The notes: generated from the letters alone by a model not told the origin. 64,000 nt of DNA from Allobosea psychrotolerans (GCF_002917105.1 NZ_PQFZ01000004.1:62001-126000), one strand, 5' to 3'. Counted from the first letter of the stretch, positions 51,738 through 60,849 are shown. Translations and numbers: made by a program.

Positions 51738-52955
51738 ATGATGCTGGATGGTCCGATGACCCCTATCGATCCCAAAATGGCGCCCAAGACGGCGATGCTG
51801 GAGAGGGCGACGCTCGCGAACTGGCGGACCGCACCCTTCTGCCAATGGAGCTTCCAGAACCTGGACAGGCTGGTGCCGACGGCGGTGATCAGCGAGAGCG
51901 GCCTGTCCGAGCCCGACGCCGGAAGCGCGCTTTTTGAGGGGATCGAGGTCGACTATCCCGACCGCCGGCGGCTTGCCTTGCGCGAGCATCTGACAGGCTC
52001 CGGCACTGATGCGCTCGTCGCCATGCGCGATGGCGAGGTCGTCGCCGAATGGTATGCGCCGCATCTCGACCCCGACCGGCCGCACACCGTCTTCTCGATC
52101 TCGAAATCGGTCACCGGCATGCTCGCCGGCATCGCCGTCGGCGAGGGCAAGCTCGATCCGGCCGCGCCGGTCTCGCATTACGTCGCCGCGCCCACCGGCA
52201 GCGCCTATGCGAGCGCGACCGTGCGCGACCTCCTCGACATGACCGTCGCACTGGATTTCGAGGAGAGCTATCTCGACACCACCGGCCTGTTCGACCGCTA
52301 TCGCCGCGCGATGCTGTGGAATCCGGCGCGTCCCGGCGAAACGCCGGAGACGCTGGAGCAGGTCATGACCTCGCTCAACCGCAGCCCTGCCGAGCACGGC
52401 CAGGCCTTCTACTACGCCTCGCCCAATGCCGACATGCTCGGCCTGGTCATCGAGCGCGCCACCGGCACGCCCTATCACGCCTACCTTGCCGAGCGCCTGT
52501 GGCGGCCCATGGGCGCGAGCGGGGCGGCCTATGTCACGGTCGATCGCGCCGGAACCGCCCGCGCCAGCGGCGGCATCTGCGCGACGGCGCGCGATCTGGC
52601 GCGGTTCGGCCAGCTCGTCCTCGATGGTGGGCGGGCCCGCAACGGCAGGCAGGTCGTCCCCGCCGAATGGGTCGCCGACATGCGCACTCAAGGCGATCGC
52701 CGGGCCTGGGAGACTGGCAATTTCTGGGACATGTTCCTGGACGGGCGTTACCGCTCCTGCTGGTATCTTACCGGCAATCCGCGCGGCGCCTTCTGCGGCG
52801 TCGGCATCCATGGGCAATGGCTCTGGGTCGACCCCGAAAGCCGCCTGGTCCTGGTCAGGTTCTGCTCGCGCCCGGAGCCGAGCGAGGACGCCCTGTCCGA
52901 ACGCGAGATCGGGGTTCTGAACCGGGTCGGCGAGGCGCTGCAGCGGGTCGGCTAG
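51738..52955 (+). CDS. serine hydrolase, beta-lactamase class C/NylB-like
   Basis: 405 residues. The penicillin-binding-protein fold motifs are visible: SISK (SxxK nucleophile in HTVFSISKSVTGMLAGI), YASPNAD as the Tyr motif, and HGQW in GVGIHGQWLWVDPES as the HxG-type third motif. The pattern resembles 6-aminohexanoate-dimer hydrolase and related amidases or esterases more than AmpC. No signal peptide, so it is cytoplasmic and acts on an imported compound. Several in-frame ATGs exist near the start; 51738 is the longest. Confidence 0.87.
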   Translation: MMLDGPMTPIDPKMAPKTAMLERATLANWRTAPFCQWSFQNLDRLVPTAVISESGLSEPDAGSALFEGIEVDYPDRRRLALREHLTGSGTDALVAMRDGEVVAEWYAPHLDPDRPHTVFSISKSVTGMLAGIAVGEGKLDPAAPVSHYVAAPTGSAYASATVRDLLDMTVALDFEESYLDTTGLFDRYRRAMLWNPARPGETPETLEQVMTSLNRSPAEHGQAFYYASPNADMLGLVIERATGTPYHAYLAERLWRPMGASGAAYVTVDRAGTARASGGICATARDLARFGQLVLDGGRARNGRQVVPAEWVADMRTQGDRRAWETGNFWDMFLDGRYRSCWYLTGNPRGAFCGVGIHGQWLWVDPESRLVLVRFCSRPEPSEDALSEREIGVLNRVGEALQRVG

Positions 52956-53118
52956 GGCTCGCTGCTTTTGCAGGGAGCCGCGCCGCCCCGGATATCAGGC
53001 ATAGCCAATATCTATTTGCCAGAGGCCGGGCGCTCGCCAACTATCCTTGCCTGGACGGTGACCCAACCTGTCCGGCGAGCGATATCCTGCCGAAACGCAT
53101 ATCCGAGAGCAGATTGCC

Positions 53119-54363
53119 ATGCCTGTGCCGAGCGACGCCCGCATCGACATCGAACGTTTCTGGACGACGATCGAGCGCTCCGCCGAGATCGGCCCGGGCC
53201 GCCCGGGCGGCCTGTCGCGCCTGGCGGCGTCGGATTCCGACAAGGAGGTGCGCGATCAGTTCGTCGCCTGGTGCCGCGAGGCCGGCTTGAGCGTCCGCGT
53301 CGACGGCATCGGCAACATCTTCGCCCGCCGGAGCGGAACCGAGGAGAGCCTGCCGCCGGTGGTGATGGGCAGCCATCTCGACACCCAGTTCAATGGCGGC
53401 CGTTTCGACGGCATCGCCGGCGTGCTGGCCGGGCTGGAGGTCTGCCGCACCCTCGATGCGCTGGGCCACCGCACGCGCCGGCCGATCGAGGTGGTCAACT
53501 GGACCAATGAGGAGGGCGCGCGCTTCTCGCCGCCCATGGTCGGCTCCGGCGCCTTCACCGGCGCCTATGCGCTTGACTGGGCGCGCGGGCGCACCGACGA
53601 GGACGGCAAGACGATCGGCGCGGAGCTCGCGCGCATCGGCTATCTCGGCGAGATGGAGGACAAGCCCCACGCCTTCGACGCCTATTTCGAGTTCCATATC
53701 GAGCAGGGCCCGATCCTCGATCGCGAGGGCATGCAGCTCGGCGTCGTCACAGGCGGCTTCCCGTCGACAGGCATGTTGGTCGAGTTCAAGGGCGAGACCG
53801 CCCATACCGGCCCCTGGCCGATGGAGCGGCGCAAGAACGCGCTGCTTGCCGGCGCGCGCTTCCTCGTGGCGGTCGACGATCTCGGTTGGGACCATGCCGG
53901 CAGCGGCGGCAAGGCCACCGCCGCGCGGCTCGTCGCCTGGCCCAACAAGCCGGGCATCCTCTCCGACTGGGCCCAGGCCGTCGGCGATGTCCGCCATCCC
54001 GACCCGGTGACCTCGGAGGTGATGGCCGAGCGCATGCGCCGCGCCGCTTTCGAGGCGGCAGCAAAAGCCGATTGCGGCGTCGAGATTCTCGATATCTGGA
54101 AATGGGGCGGGCGCATCTTCGCGCAGGAGCTGATCGATCAGGTCCGCGACTCGGCGGCGGCCCTCGGCTACCGCCACATGGATATACTGAGCCAGGCCGG
54201 GCACGACGCCTATTACATCGCCCGTCATGCGCCGGCGACGATGATCTTCGCCCCCTGCCAGGGCGGCATCACCCACAATAATGGCGAGCTCTGCACGCGC
54301 GAGGATCTGGAGCCGGGGCTGAACGTGCTGCTGCAATGCGTGCTGGAGCGCGCGGACCGCTAA
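53119..54363 (+). CDS. Zn-dependent M20 hydrolase, N-carbamoyl-L-amino acid hydrolase/allantoate amidohydrolase type
   Basis: 414 residues. The family fingerprint is complete: VVMGSHLDTQFNGGRFDGIAGVLAGLEV, NWTNEEGARFSPPMVGSGAF, FEFHIEQGPILDREG, GETAHTGPWPMERRKNAL and SQAGHDAYYIARHAPATMIF. It removes a carbamoyl or ureido group using two metal ions. With the hydantoinase and racemase 6-9 kb away this gives a full hydantoin route: racemase, ring opening, decarbamoylation. Separate transcription from them is evident. Confidence 0.9.
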   Translation: MPVPSDARIDIERFWTTIERSAEIGPGRPGGLSRLAASDSDKEVRDQFVAWCREAGLSVRVDGIGNIFARRSGTEESLPPVVMGSHLDTQFNGGRFDGIAGVLAGLEVCRTLDALGHRTRRPIEVVNWTNEEGARFSPPMVGSGAFTGAYALDWARGRTDEDGKTIGAELARIGYLGEMEDKPHAFDAYFEFHIEQGPILDREGMQLGVVTGGFPSTGMLVEFKGETAHTGPWPMERRKNALLAGARFLVAVDDLGWDHAGSGGKATAARLVAWPNKPGILSDWAQAVGDVRHPDPVTSEVMAERMRRAAFEAAAKADCGVEILDIWKWGGRIFAQELIDQVRDSAAALGYRHMDILSQAGHDAYYIARHAPATMIFAPCQGGITHNNGELCTREDLEPGLNVLLQCVLERADR

Positions 54364-54508
54364 AGCGTTTTCGAGTGAAGTGGCGCTGGATGAGGGGGCG
54401 CCGTGCCCTGTCCGGCTGGTGTCGTGTTCAGTCAGACGGAAAACTCACAGCGCCCCCTCATCCGTCTCGGCTGCGCCGATCCGCCTTCTCCCGCGAGGGG
54501 AGAAGGGA
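54361..54508. repeat. composite of family A fragment and family C palindromic repeat
   Basis: 54361-54382 matches the first 20 bases of family A and starts at the stop codon of the M20 gene. 54388-54401 and 54450-54463 are a perfect 14-bp inverted repeat (ggatgagggggcgc). 54484-54506 is a ccttctccc/gggagaagg hairpin like that at 30449-30471. Confidence 0.7.
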
Positions 54509-54596
54509 AGAAGCCGCAATCCGGGATCCATCCTGGGGCGTCATTCTCGGGCTCGCGCCCCAAGAATCTCATGACCAGAGCGCTCTGGTTTACGAG

Positions 54597-54619
54597 ATGA
54601 TCGGGTCAAGCCCGATCAT
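54597..54619. terminator. hairpin downstream of the minus-strand LysR gene
   Basis: Perfect 10-bp arms atgatcgggt... with the complementary ...cccgatcat and a short caag-centred loop, about 35 bp past the LysR stop. No clear T-run, so it may be another repeat rather than a true terminator. Confidence 0.4.
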
Positions 54620-54652
54620 GACGGGTGTTGTTCCGAGAGAAAACGCGACGCT

Positions 54653-55636
54653 TCACGCCAGCGGCAGCGCCAGCCCCGCGATCAGCGGGTTGTCGATGAT
54701 CTCGGGCGGTGCGCTTTCGGCCTCCAGCATGTCCTCGAACAGGCGCTGGAAGGCGAGCTCGGCCGCGCTGAGCCCCATGGCCGGGCTGCTGACGAAATAG
54801 AGATCGGCGCCGAGTTCCCCGCCTGCGCCCGACAGGTTCCAGAGCGTGCCGGTGTCGATCGCGTCCTGCACCGAGGCGAGCGGCAGGATGCCGATGCCCA
54901 TGCCAGCCGCGATCATGCGCGCGACCTCCTCCAGATTGGGGCTCGCGCCGACGGTGCGGCTGCCCAGCCCCGCGCCTTCGCGCAGCGAGACCATGGGCTC
55001 GAGCGCGCCGTCCTGGCCGCAGGCGAGCGCGATGAAGGGCTCGTCGGCAAGCTCGTGCAGCGGCACGCCGGCCCGGCCATGGAGCGCATGGTCGCGCCCG
55101 CACAGGATGCCGAACTCCTCGCGCAGCAGATGGCGGCAATTCAGCCCGGCGAGCGGGTTGGGCAACAGGCAGAAGCCGAAGGGGCTCAGCCTTTGCGAGA
55201 CGGAGCGGACGATGTCCTGGCTGCTCGCGACTTCGACCCGCACGGTGACGCCGGGATGGCGGCGGCTCATCAATGACAGCGCCCGGTCGAAGGCAGGCAG
55301 CACCATATGCGTGATCAGCTGGACGCGCACGAGCCCGGTCAGCTCGTCATGCTCTTCCGAGAGCTTTTCGCCGATGCGGGCGACGCTGCGATAGATGTCG
55401 ACGCATTCCTTGTGCAGGAGCTCGCCGCGCTTGGTCAGGACGAAGCGGCGGCTGTCGCGTTGCACGAGCTGGCCACCGAGCGTCTCCTCCAAGCGCTGCA
55501 GCGCGGCGCTGACCGAGGGCTGGCGCACCAAGAGCCGGTCGGCGGCACGCGTGATGCTGCGCTCCTCGACGATCACCAGGAAGGTGTGAAGGAGATTCCA
55601 GTTCAGGTGATGCAGTTTCGGGCGCTTTGCCGTCAC
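54653..55636 (-). CDS. LysR family transcriptional regulator
   Basis: 327 residues from GTG 55636 with aagggagag before it; the frame upstream is not homologous. Winged helix at about 10-65: LNWNLLHTFLVIVEERSITRAADRLLVRQPSVSAALQRLEETLGGQLVQRD. The effector domain includes GLVRVQLITHMVLPAF and EEVARMIAAGMGIGILPLASV. It is downstream of the second dipeptide-type transporter on the same strand and likely regulates it. Confidence 0.92.
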   Translation of the reverse strand: MTAKRPKLHHLNWNLLHTFLVIVEERSITRAADRLLVRQPSVSAALQRLEETLGGQLVQRDSRRFVLTKRGELLHKECVDIYRSVARIGEKLSEEHDELTGLVRVQLITHMVLPAFDRALSLMSRRHPGVTVRVEVASSQDIVRSVSQRLSPFGFCLLPNPLAGLNCRHLLREEFGILCGRDHALHGRAGVPLHELADEPFIALACGQDGALEPMVSLREGAGLGSRTVGASPNLEEVARMIAAGMGIGILPLASVQDAIDTGTLWNLSGAGGELGADLYFVSSPAMGLSAAELAFQRLFEDMLEAESAPPEIIDNPLIAGLALPLA

Positions 55637-55787
55637 GAACTCTCCCTTCGGCCTGGCCTGGACGCCGCCGCGCACAGCCGTGCCGCCACCGCGAAACGGG
55701 ATGGCAACGCAGCTTGAGCCGCGCGTCAAGCTCGGGCTGCCCATGCAGGGCGCGTGCCGCTCGCTTTCGGGAGCAGCAGGGGCGGGT

Positions 55788-56669
55788 TCAGGAGCTCGTG
55801 GCATCGAGTGCGTCGCGCACGCCGTCGCCGAGCAGATTGACGGCGAGGATGAGCAGGCAGAGCGCCGAACCGGGCAAGGCGATCAGCCAGGGATCGAACA
55901 GGATGTGCTCGCGTCCCTCGGCGATCATCAGCCCCCAGGACGGCGTCGGCGGCCGTGCGCCCAGGCCCAGGAACGACAGCGCCGCCTCAAGCAGGATGAC
56001 ATTGGCGACCTCCAGCGTCGCCACCACGATCAGCGTGTTGCGCAGGTTGGGCAGGATGCCGCGCAGCATGACATGCAGGCTGGAAGCGCCGAACGAGACG
56101 GTGGCCTGGACGAATTCGCGGTTGCGCAGCCCTTGCGTCGCCGAACGCACCACCACGGCGAAGCGGTCCCAGAGCAGGAGGCTGAGCACGATCGCCAATG
56201 TCTGCAGCGAGGCGCCGCCGAGCGCGACGGCGGCGAGCGCGACCAGCACGATCGGCAGGGACAGCCGCGTCGTGATGATGAAGCTGATCAGCATATCGGT
56301 CTTCCCGCCGAAATAGCCGGCGAGCAGCCCGAGCATCGTGCCGATCAGCCCGGCGCAGAGCGTCACGCCGAGCCCGATTCCGAGCGAGACGCGCGCGCCG
56401 AAGATCAGTCGCGAGAGATAGTCGCGCCCGAGATTGTCGGTGCCGAGCCAATGCGCCGGGTCGGAGCCGGCCTGCCAGAAAGGCGGCAGCAGCCGGCGCG
56501 TCAGGTCCTGCGCGATCGGATCATGCGGCGCCAGAAGGGGGGCAAGCAGCGCGATGGCGGCGATCAGTGCCAGGAGCCCGCCGCCGAGATGGATGCCGGT
56601 GCTGCGATTGATGCGCCGCCAGAGCTTGCGCCGTTGCAGGATGCGGCTGTCGAGGTCGAGCACCGTCAT
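55788..56669 (-). CDS. dipeptide-type ABC transporter permease (DppC type)
   Basis: 293 residues from ATG 56669, overlapping the stop of the DppB-type gene (ATGA). The frame is open far upstream but that part is the shadow of the other permease. HWLGTDNLGRDYLSRLIFGARVSLGIGLG is the DppC signature; the coupling loop is NREFVQATVSFGASSLHVMLRGILPNLRNTL and the end is NLLGDGVRDALDATSS. Last gene of the second importer, which also lacks a linked ATPase. Confidence 0.94.
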   Translation of the reverse strand: MTVLDLDSRILQRRKLWRRINRSTGIHLGGGLLALIAAIALLAPLLAPHDPIAQDLTRRLLPPFWQAGSDPAHWLGTDNLGRDYLSRLIFGARVSLGIGLGVTLCAGLIGTMLGLLAGYFGGKTDMLISFIITTRLSLPIVLVALAAVALGGASLQTLAIVLSLLLWDRFAVVVRSATQGLRNREFVQATVSFGASSLHVMLRGILPNLRNTLIVVATLEVANVILLEAALSFLGLGARPPTPSWGLMIAEGREHILFDPWLIALPGSALCLLILAVNLLGDGVRDALDATSS

Positions 56670-57586
56670 CAGGCGCTCCTCAGGCGAGGATCGAGCCAGG
56701 CATTGACCAGATCGGCCGCGGTCGTCAGCGTCACATAGATCAGCGACAGGATCAGGATGATTGCCTGCACCACCGGCAGGTCGCTGCGCAGCAGCGATTC
56801 CCAGGCGAGGCGCCCGAGCCCGTTGATGGCGAAGACGCTCTCGATCACGATCGAGCCCGAGAGCATCATGCCGAATTGTACCGCCGCCAGCGAAACCAGG
56901 GGCAGCACGGCGTTGCGCAGCGCGTGGACCATCAGGATGCGCAATCGCGCCAGCCCCTTGGCGCGGGCGGTGCGGATATAATCGGCCCCGAGCACCTCGA
57001 TCATGCCGGCTCGCGTCAGGCGCATCAGCGCCGGCATGGCGTAATAGCTCAGCACGATGACCGGCAGGATATAGCCCTGCCAGCTCTCCGTTCCCGAGAT
57101 CGGGACCAGGCCCCACCAGACGCCGAAGACGACGATCAGGATCAGTCCGAGCCAGAAGCTCGGAATCGCCTGTCCGAGCACGGCGAGCAGCAGGGCTGCG
57201 CGGTCGAGCAGGCCGCCGGGCTTGAGCGAGGCGGCGATGCCGAGCGGCACCGAGACCAGTATGGCGAGCAGGAAGGCGACGCTGCCGAGCATCAGCGTCA
57301 CCGGCAGGCGCTCGCCGATGATCGTGGCGACCGGCAGGTTGAAATACAGGCTCGTGCCGAAATTGCCCGTCAGCGCCCGGCCGATCCAGCCGAGGAACTG
57401 CACCGGCAGCGGCCGGTCGAGCCCATAGGCCTGCCGGATCATCTCGACATCCTGGGCTCGTCCGGCCTGGCCGGCGAGCACCACCGCGGGATCGCCGGCG
57501 ACGAACATCAGCCCGAACGCGACCATCGACACAGCGAGCGCGACGAGGGCGGCGACGATCAGGCGACGCGCGAGAAAGGGCAGCAT
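56669..57586 (-). CDS. dipeptide-type ABC transporter permease (DppB type)
   Basis: 305 residues, six helices. FLARRLIVAALVALAVSMVAFGLMFVAGDP at the start, YGLDRPLPVQFLGWIGRALTGNFGTSLYFNLPV, and the loop GADYIRTARAKGLARLRILMVHALRNAVLPLVSL. It forms the channel with the overlapping DppC-type gene and follows the binding-protein gene after a palindromic repeat. Confidence 0.94.
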   Translation of the reverse strand: MLPFLARRLIVAALVALAVSMVAFGLMFVAGDPAVVLAGQAGRAQDVEMIRQAYGLDRPLPVQFLGWIGRALTGNFGTSLYFNLPVATIIGERLPVTLMLGSVAFLLAILVSVPLGIAASLKPGGLLDRAALLLAVLGQAIPSFWLGLILIVVFGVWWGLVPISGTESWQGYILPVIVLSYYAMPALMRLTRAGMIEVLGADYIRTARAKGLARLRILMVHALRNAVLPLVSLAAVQFGMMLSGSIVIESVFAINGLGRLAWESLLRSDLPVVQAIILILSLIYVTLTTAADLVNAWLDPRLRSA

Positions 57587-57667
57587 GGCGGTTCCATCCA
57601 GAGGCTGTTTTGAGGTTCAAGCTGTCGCGATGACCAGTCGCGCCGTCAGTCCAGACAGGCCTGCTTA

Positions 57668-57757
57668 CGTCATTGCGAGGAGCGTCAGCGACGAAGCAAT
57701 CCAGGGGGCGTAGAGCGCTGCCGCCCCTGGATTGCTTCGCTTACGCTCGCAATGACG
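57668..57757. repeat. palindromic repeat, family D, between binding protein and permease genes
   Basis: Left arm starts cgtcattgcgag and contains gaagcaatccagggg; the right arm is its near-complement ending ctcgcaatgacg. A long imperfect hairpin of about 34 bp per arm with a short loop. This kind of element is, as far as I recall, widespread in alphaproteobacterial genomes. Confidence 0.8.
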
Positions 57758-57790
57758 CTCGATGTCGTTTGGGCCGGCGGCGAGCCGGCC

Positions 57791-59314
57791 CTACTTCCAG
57801 CTCGACAGCCACCAGCGGGCGAACTCGTCGGGGTGCGGCTTGAAGTTGAGCGCCGTCGACAGGCCGTAATTGATGTTGAAGTCGTACATCGGCAGCCAAT
57901 AGGCCTGGTCGGCGATCTTCTTCAGCGCCTTGGCGTAGTTCTCCTGGCGCAGAGCCCGGTCCTGCGCGGTGTCGGCTACGGTGACGAGATCGATCACCTC
58001 CTTGTCCTGGACGAGGTCGTCGGCGCCGCCGCCGAAGAAGTTCGAGATGATGAAGGCGACGTCGCCGGTGCCGTAGCTGCCCCAATTGGTGAAGAAGGCC
58101 GGCAATTCGCCCGCGCGCCATTTCTGCACGCCGGCCGCATATTGCTGCTCGTTCAGCGTCACCCGGATGCCGACCTTGGCGAGGTCGGAGGCGACTGCTT
58201 CGGCGACCGGGCGCGGCATGGCCGCGAAGACCATCTCGATATCGACGCCGTTGGGCAAGCCGGCCTCGCTCAGCAGCGCCTTGGCCTTGGCCGGATCATA
58301 GGCGTAAGTCGCGACATCCTGCGCGCAGCCGAACTGCTTGGGGTTGCAGGCAGCGTTCAGCACCTGCGAGGCGCCGCCGGCGAAGGCTTGCACGATCGCC
58401 TCGCGGTTGACGGCATGGTTGATGGCGCGGCGCACCAGCAGGTTCCTGGTCGGATAGTCCTTGGCCTTGGCGGCCACGGTGAGGCCGACATAGGCGATGC
58501 GCATGATCGGGCCGTTGACGATCTGGATGCGGCTTGCGAGCCGCGCCGCCTGGTCGGGCGGGATGCGCCAGCTCCAGTCGAGCTTGCCGGCCAGGAGCTC
58601 GGCGAACTGGGTGTTGAGCTCGGGGATGGTCCGCACGACGATCTTGCCGATCGCCGGCCTGCCCTTGGGGCTGCCGGCGTAATGGGCCTCGAAACGCTCG
58701 AAGGCGTAGCGGATGCCCGGCGTCATCTCGACGAGCCTGTAGGGGCCGGTGCCGACGGGCTTGGCCGCCATGCCGGCCGAGCCGACCTCCTTGAAATAGG
58801 CGGCCGGATAGATCGGCAGCGCATCGGCCAGCATCTCGACCGCGCCGGCGAAGGGTTTCGCCATCTTGATGCGGACCTGGAATTCCGAGACCTTTTCAAC
58901 CCTTTCGATCCAGTCGATGGCGATGCGGAAGCGCGTGCCGTAATTCGGGTCGAGCACGGTGTTGAGCGTGTAGACCACGTCGTCGGCGGTGAACTTCGCA
59001 CCGTTGTGGAAGGTCACGCCCTCGCGGAGATCGAACTCCATCGTCATCGGGTCGGTAAAGCGCCAGGCCTTGGCCAGCGCCGGTTTGATCTCGCCGGTGT
59101 CGAGATCCTTGTAGAGCAGGCCGTCATAGATGTGCCGGGACAGGATCAGCCCCTCGCGGCCGGCGATCTTGTAGGTGTCGAGCGCCTCGGGCTCGAGCGC
59201 GAAGGCGACATTGAGCGTGTCGTCGGCCTTGCCGGCGCGTGCCGGCGGGGCGGAGAGCCCCAGCAGCGCCAGGGCGATGCCGCCCATGAGTGATGCCAAT
59301 CCCAACCGTGCCAT
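57791..59314 (-). CDS. dipeptide-type ABC transporter substrate-binding protein
   Basis: 507 residues. Signal peptide at 1-27 (ALLGLSAPPARA). Family 5 solute-binding protein: LNVAFALEPEALDTYKIAGREG, FDLREGVTFHNGAKFTADDVVYTLNTV, KPVGTGPYRLVEMTPGIRYAFERFEAHY and PTRNLLVRRAINHAVNREAI. It feeds the two permeases encoded downstream on the minus strand, separated by a family D repeat. The substrate is unknown; nearby hydantoinase and amidase genes suggest a peptide-like or ureido compound. Confidence 0.94.
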   Translation of the reverse strand: MARLGLASLMGGIALALLGLSAPPARAGKADDTLNVAFALEPEALDTYKIAGREGLILSRHIYDGLLYKDLDTGEIKPALAKAWRFTDPMTMEFDLREGVTFHNGAKFTADDVVYTLNTVLDPNYGTRFRIAIDWIERVEKVSEFQVRIKMAKPFAGAVEMLADALPIYPAAYFKEVGSAGMAAKPVGTGPYRLVEMTPGIRYAFERFEAHYAGSPKGRPAIGKIVVRTIPELNTQFAELLAGKLDWSWRIPPDQAARLASRIQIVNGPIMRIAYVGLTVAAKAKDYPTRNLLVRRAINHAVNREAIVQAFAGGASQVLNAACNPKQFGCAQDVATYAYDPAKAKALLSEAGLPNGVDIEMVFAAMPRPVAEAVASDLAKVGIRVTLNEQQYAAGVQKWRAGELPAFFTNWGSYGTGDVAFIISNFFGGGADDLVQDKEVIDLVTVADTAQDRALRQENYAKALKKIADQAYWLPMYDFNINYGLSTALNFKPHPDEFARWWLSSWK

Positions 59315-59578
59315 CGATCTTGTCCCCTGTTTTTATGGTGCCGGACCTCTCGGCGCGCCGCTTCATCTCTGGCGGGTTTGGCCGCGGACTTTCAGTGCCG
59401 CCATTGCCCTGGCGAGCGAGGCGGATGCTGCGGGGTCAACCATAGGTCAGGAGATATTCGCCGGGCTAATAGACTGTTCCTATGCCTGGAATAGCCGGCG
59501 GGGCGTCGTGGCGCGGGGTGTCGTGGAGATTGTGGCGGCGCTCATGAAGGCGCCACAATCGCAGTGCCGATTGTGAGG

Positions 59579-59746
59579 ATGAAGCAGCCGATCGTCGTCC
59601 ATACCGAAGAAGATTATCAGCGCGCCCAGGAGCGCGCCCAGGAGTTGAGCGCCTCGCCCGAGAGCCCGGAGCGCGACGCCGAGCTCGCGGCGCTGGCCGA
59701 TGCGATGCTGGCCTTCGAAATGCGCCTGGACGAGGCAGAGGAGTAG
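59579..59746 (+). CDS. small protein resembling the N-terminal part of HigA-type antitoxins
   Basis: 55 residues from ATG 59579 (a GTG at 59564 is possible; ribosome sites are weak for both). IVVHTEEDYQRAQERAQELSASPESPERDAELAALADAMLAFEMRL looks like the helical leader of HigA-type antitoxins, which carry an acidic Pro-x-x-Pro-E-x-D-E-L turn followed by a helix. The DNA-binding half is missing: the gene stops right there. No toxin gene is adjacent. It may be a relic or a stand-alone small protein. Confidence 0.5.
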   Translation: MKQPIVVHTEEDYQRAQERAQELSASPESPERDAELAALADAMLAFEMRLDEAEE

Positions 59747-59770
59747 CACCTTCCTGCTGCGCGTCTGCGT

Positions 59771-59983
59771 TCAGGCCGTCTTCGTCCGCAGGCGGTGACG
59801 CGCGACGAAGGCGGCCGCTTCCGGCTGAAAATACCGCCAGGCAGGCAAAAGAGACTCGCCCGCGTCGGTCTGCGCAAATCGCATGTCTTCACGGATAGCC
59901 TGGATCGCGGGCGGCTTGTCCGGGTCCATGCGCGCGGCGCGGCACATGGCCCTGGCGATCTGGACGATGCGATCCTGATCCAC
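59771..59983 (-). CDS. small hypothetical protein (70 aa)
   Basis: 70 residues from GTG 59983, after a good ggagg site; the longer frame upstream is Arg/Pro-rich and unlikely. Residues read as two helices (DRIVQIARAMCRAARMDP, AIQAIREDMRFAQ) followed by LLPAWRYFQPEAAAFVARHRLRT. No family recognised. It is convergent with the 55-residue gene 24 bp away. Confidence 0.5.
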   Translation of the reverse strand: MDQDRIVQIARAMCRAARMDPDKPPAIQAIREDMRFAQTDAGESLLPAWRYFQPEAAAFVARHRLRTKTA

Positions 59984-60084
59984 GGCGAGACCTCCGGGAG
60001 AAAGCGGCGGCAATGCAACGCCGCTGCGCCGTTCCGGTTCCCGTGGTCTGGCAAGAATTCCGCCTGGGCGCGGCTCTCCTCTGA

Positions 60085-60145
60085 AAGTGAGAGCCGGATC
60101 GATGCGAAAAAAGCGGTGCCCACGTCTTCGCATCCTGCTCCTAGG
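60085..60145. repeat. palindromic repeat, family B, at the racemase stop
   Basis: gatgcgaaaaaagcggtgcccacg followed by tcttcgcatcctgctcctag, split here as two arms gatgcga/tcgcatc. It overlaps the last bases around the racemase stop codon region at 60141. Confidence 0.55.
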
Positions 60146-60803
60146 CTGCGGCGAGCCGCACCCGCCCTACGGCCATCGCGGCCGCGGCCTGGGTCGGTTC
60201 GACCACCGGCACGCCAAGCGCCTCCTCCAGCGGCCGGCGGAAGCGCGCCATGCCGGCACAGCCCATCACGATGACGTCGGCATGATGTGTGTCGCGCAGC
60301 GTCTTGCCGGTCGCGGTCATGCGCTCCAGCGTCTTCTCGGCATTGCTGAGCTCGGTCACGCCCATCCCGATCGAGAGATCGCCGGCAAAGCGCCCCATCA
60401 CGCCCATGGCGCCGAAATAGCGCAGATGCCGCTGGATCGAGCTCGGCAGGATCGCGATCACGCCGAAGCGCTGGCCGAGCGTCAGGGCCTGGAACACGCC
60501 CGATTCCGCAATGCCGAGCACCGGGTGGCGGCTCTGCTCGCGCAGCGCATGCATGCCGGGGTCGCTGAAGCAGGCGACGACGAAGGCCGCCGCCTCGTTC
60601 TCCAGCCCGGCGGCCCGCTTCAGCAGCGGCCCGACGACACTGTCGGCGTCGCGCTGAGACTGGATGCCCGCAGGCCCCTCGGTCAGTGTCAGGCAGGCGA
60701 TCTTGGGGCCGTCGACTGAACGCAGCGGCTCGACCGCCTGGTCGATGCCGGCGGTGACGGCCTCGGTCGAGTTCGGATTGATGACGAAGATGGTGCCGGC
60801 CAT
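60141..60803 (-). CDS. aspartate/glutamate/hydantoin racemase family protein
   Basis: 220 residues. The start IFVINPNSTEAVTAGIDQAV is the hydantoin-racemase signature. The two catalytic Cys are in AFVVACFSDPGMHAL and VIVMGCAGMARFRRPL. These cofactor-free racemases invert D/L-hydantoins or acidic amino acids by a two-base mechanism. It lies about 190 bp downstream of the hydantoinase gene on the same strand, with a palindromic repeat between them, which supports the hydantoin role. Confidence 0.9.
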   Translation of the reverse strand: MAGTIFVINPNSTEAVTAGIDQAVEPLRSVDGPKIACLTLTEGPAGIQSQRDADSVVGPLLKRAAGLENEAAAFVVACFSDPGMHALREQSRHPVLGIAESGVFQALTLGQRFGVIAILPSSIQRHLRYFGAMGVMGRFAGDLSIGMGVTELSNAEKTLERMTATGKTLRDTHHADVIVMGCAGMARFRRPLEEALGVPVVEPTQAAAAMAVGRVRLAAA

Positions 60804-60849
60804 GGGGGCTCCGATTGCTGAGTAACTTGCCTGCGATGTTTCTTAAGCC

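Noticed and set aside
56670..57620. Fusion of a second domain to the DppC-type permease (frame open from 57620 to 55788)
   Set aside because: The upstream part of the frame is the shadow of the DppB-type gene; an ATG at 56669 overlapping that gene's stop gives the normal length.
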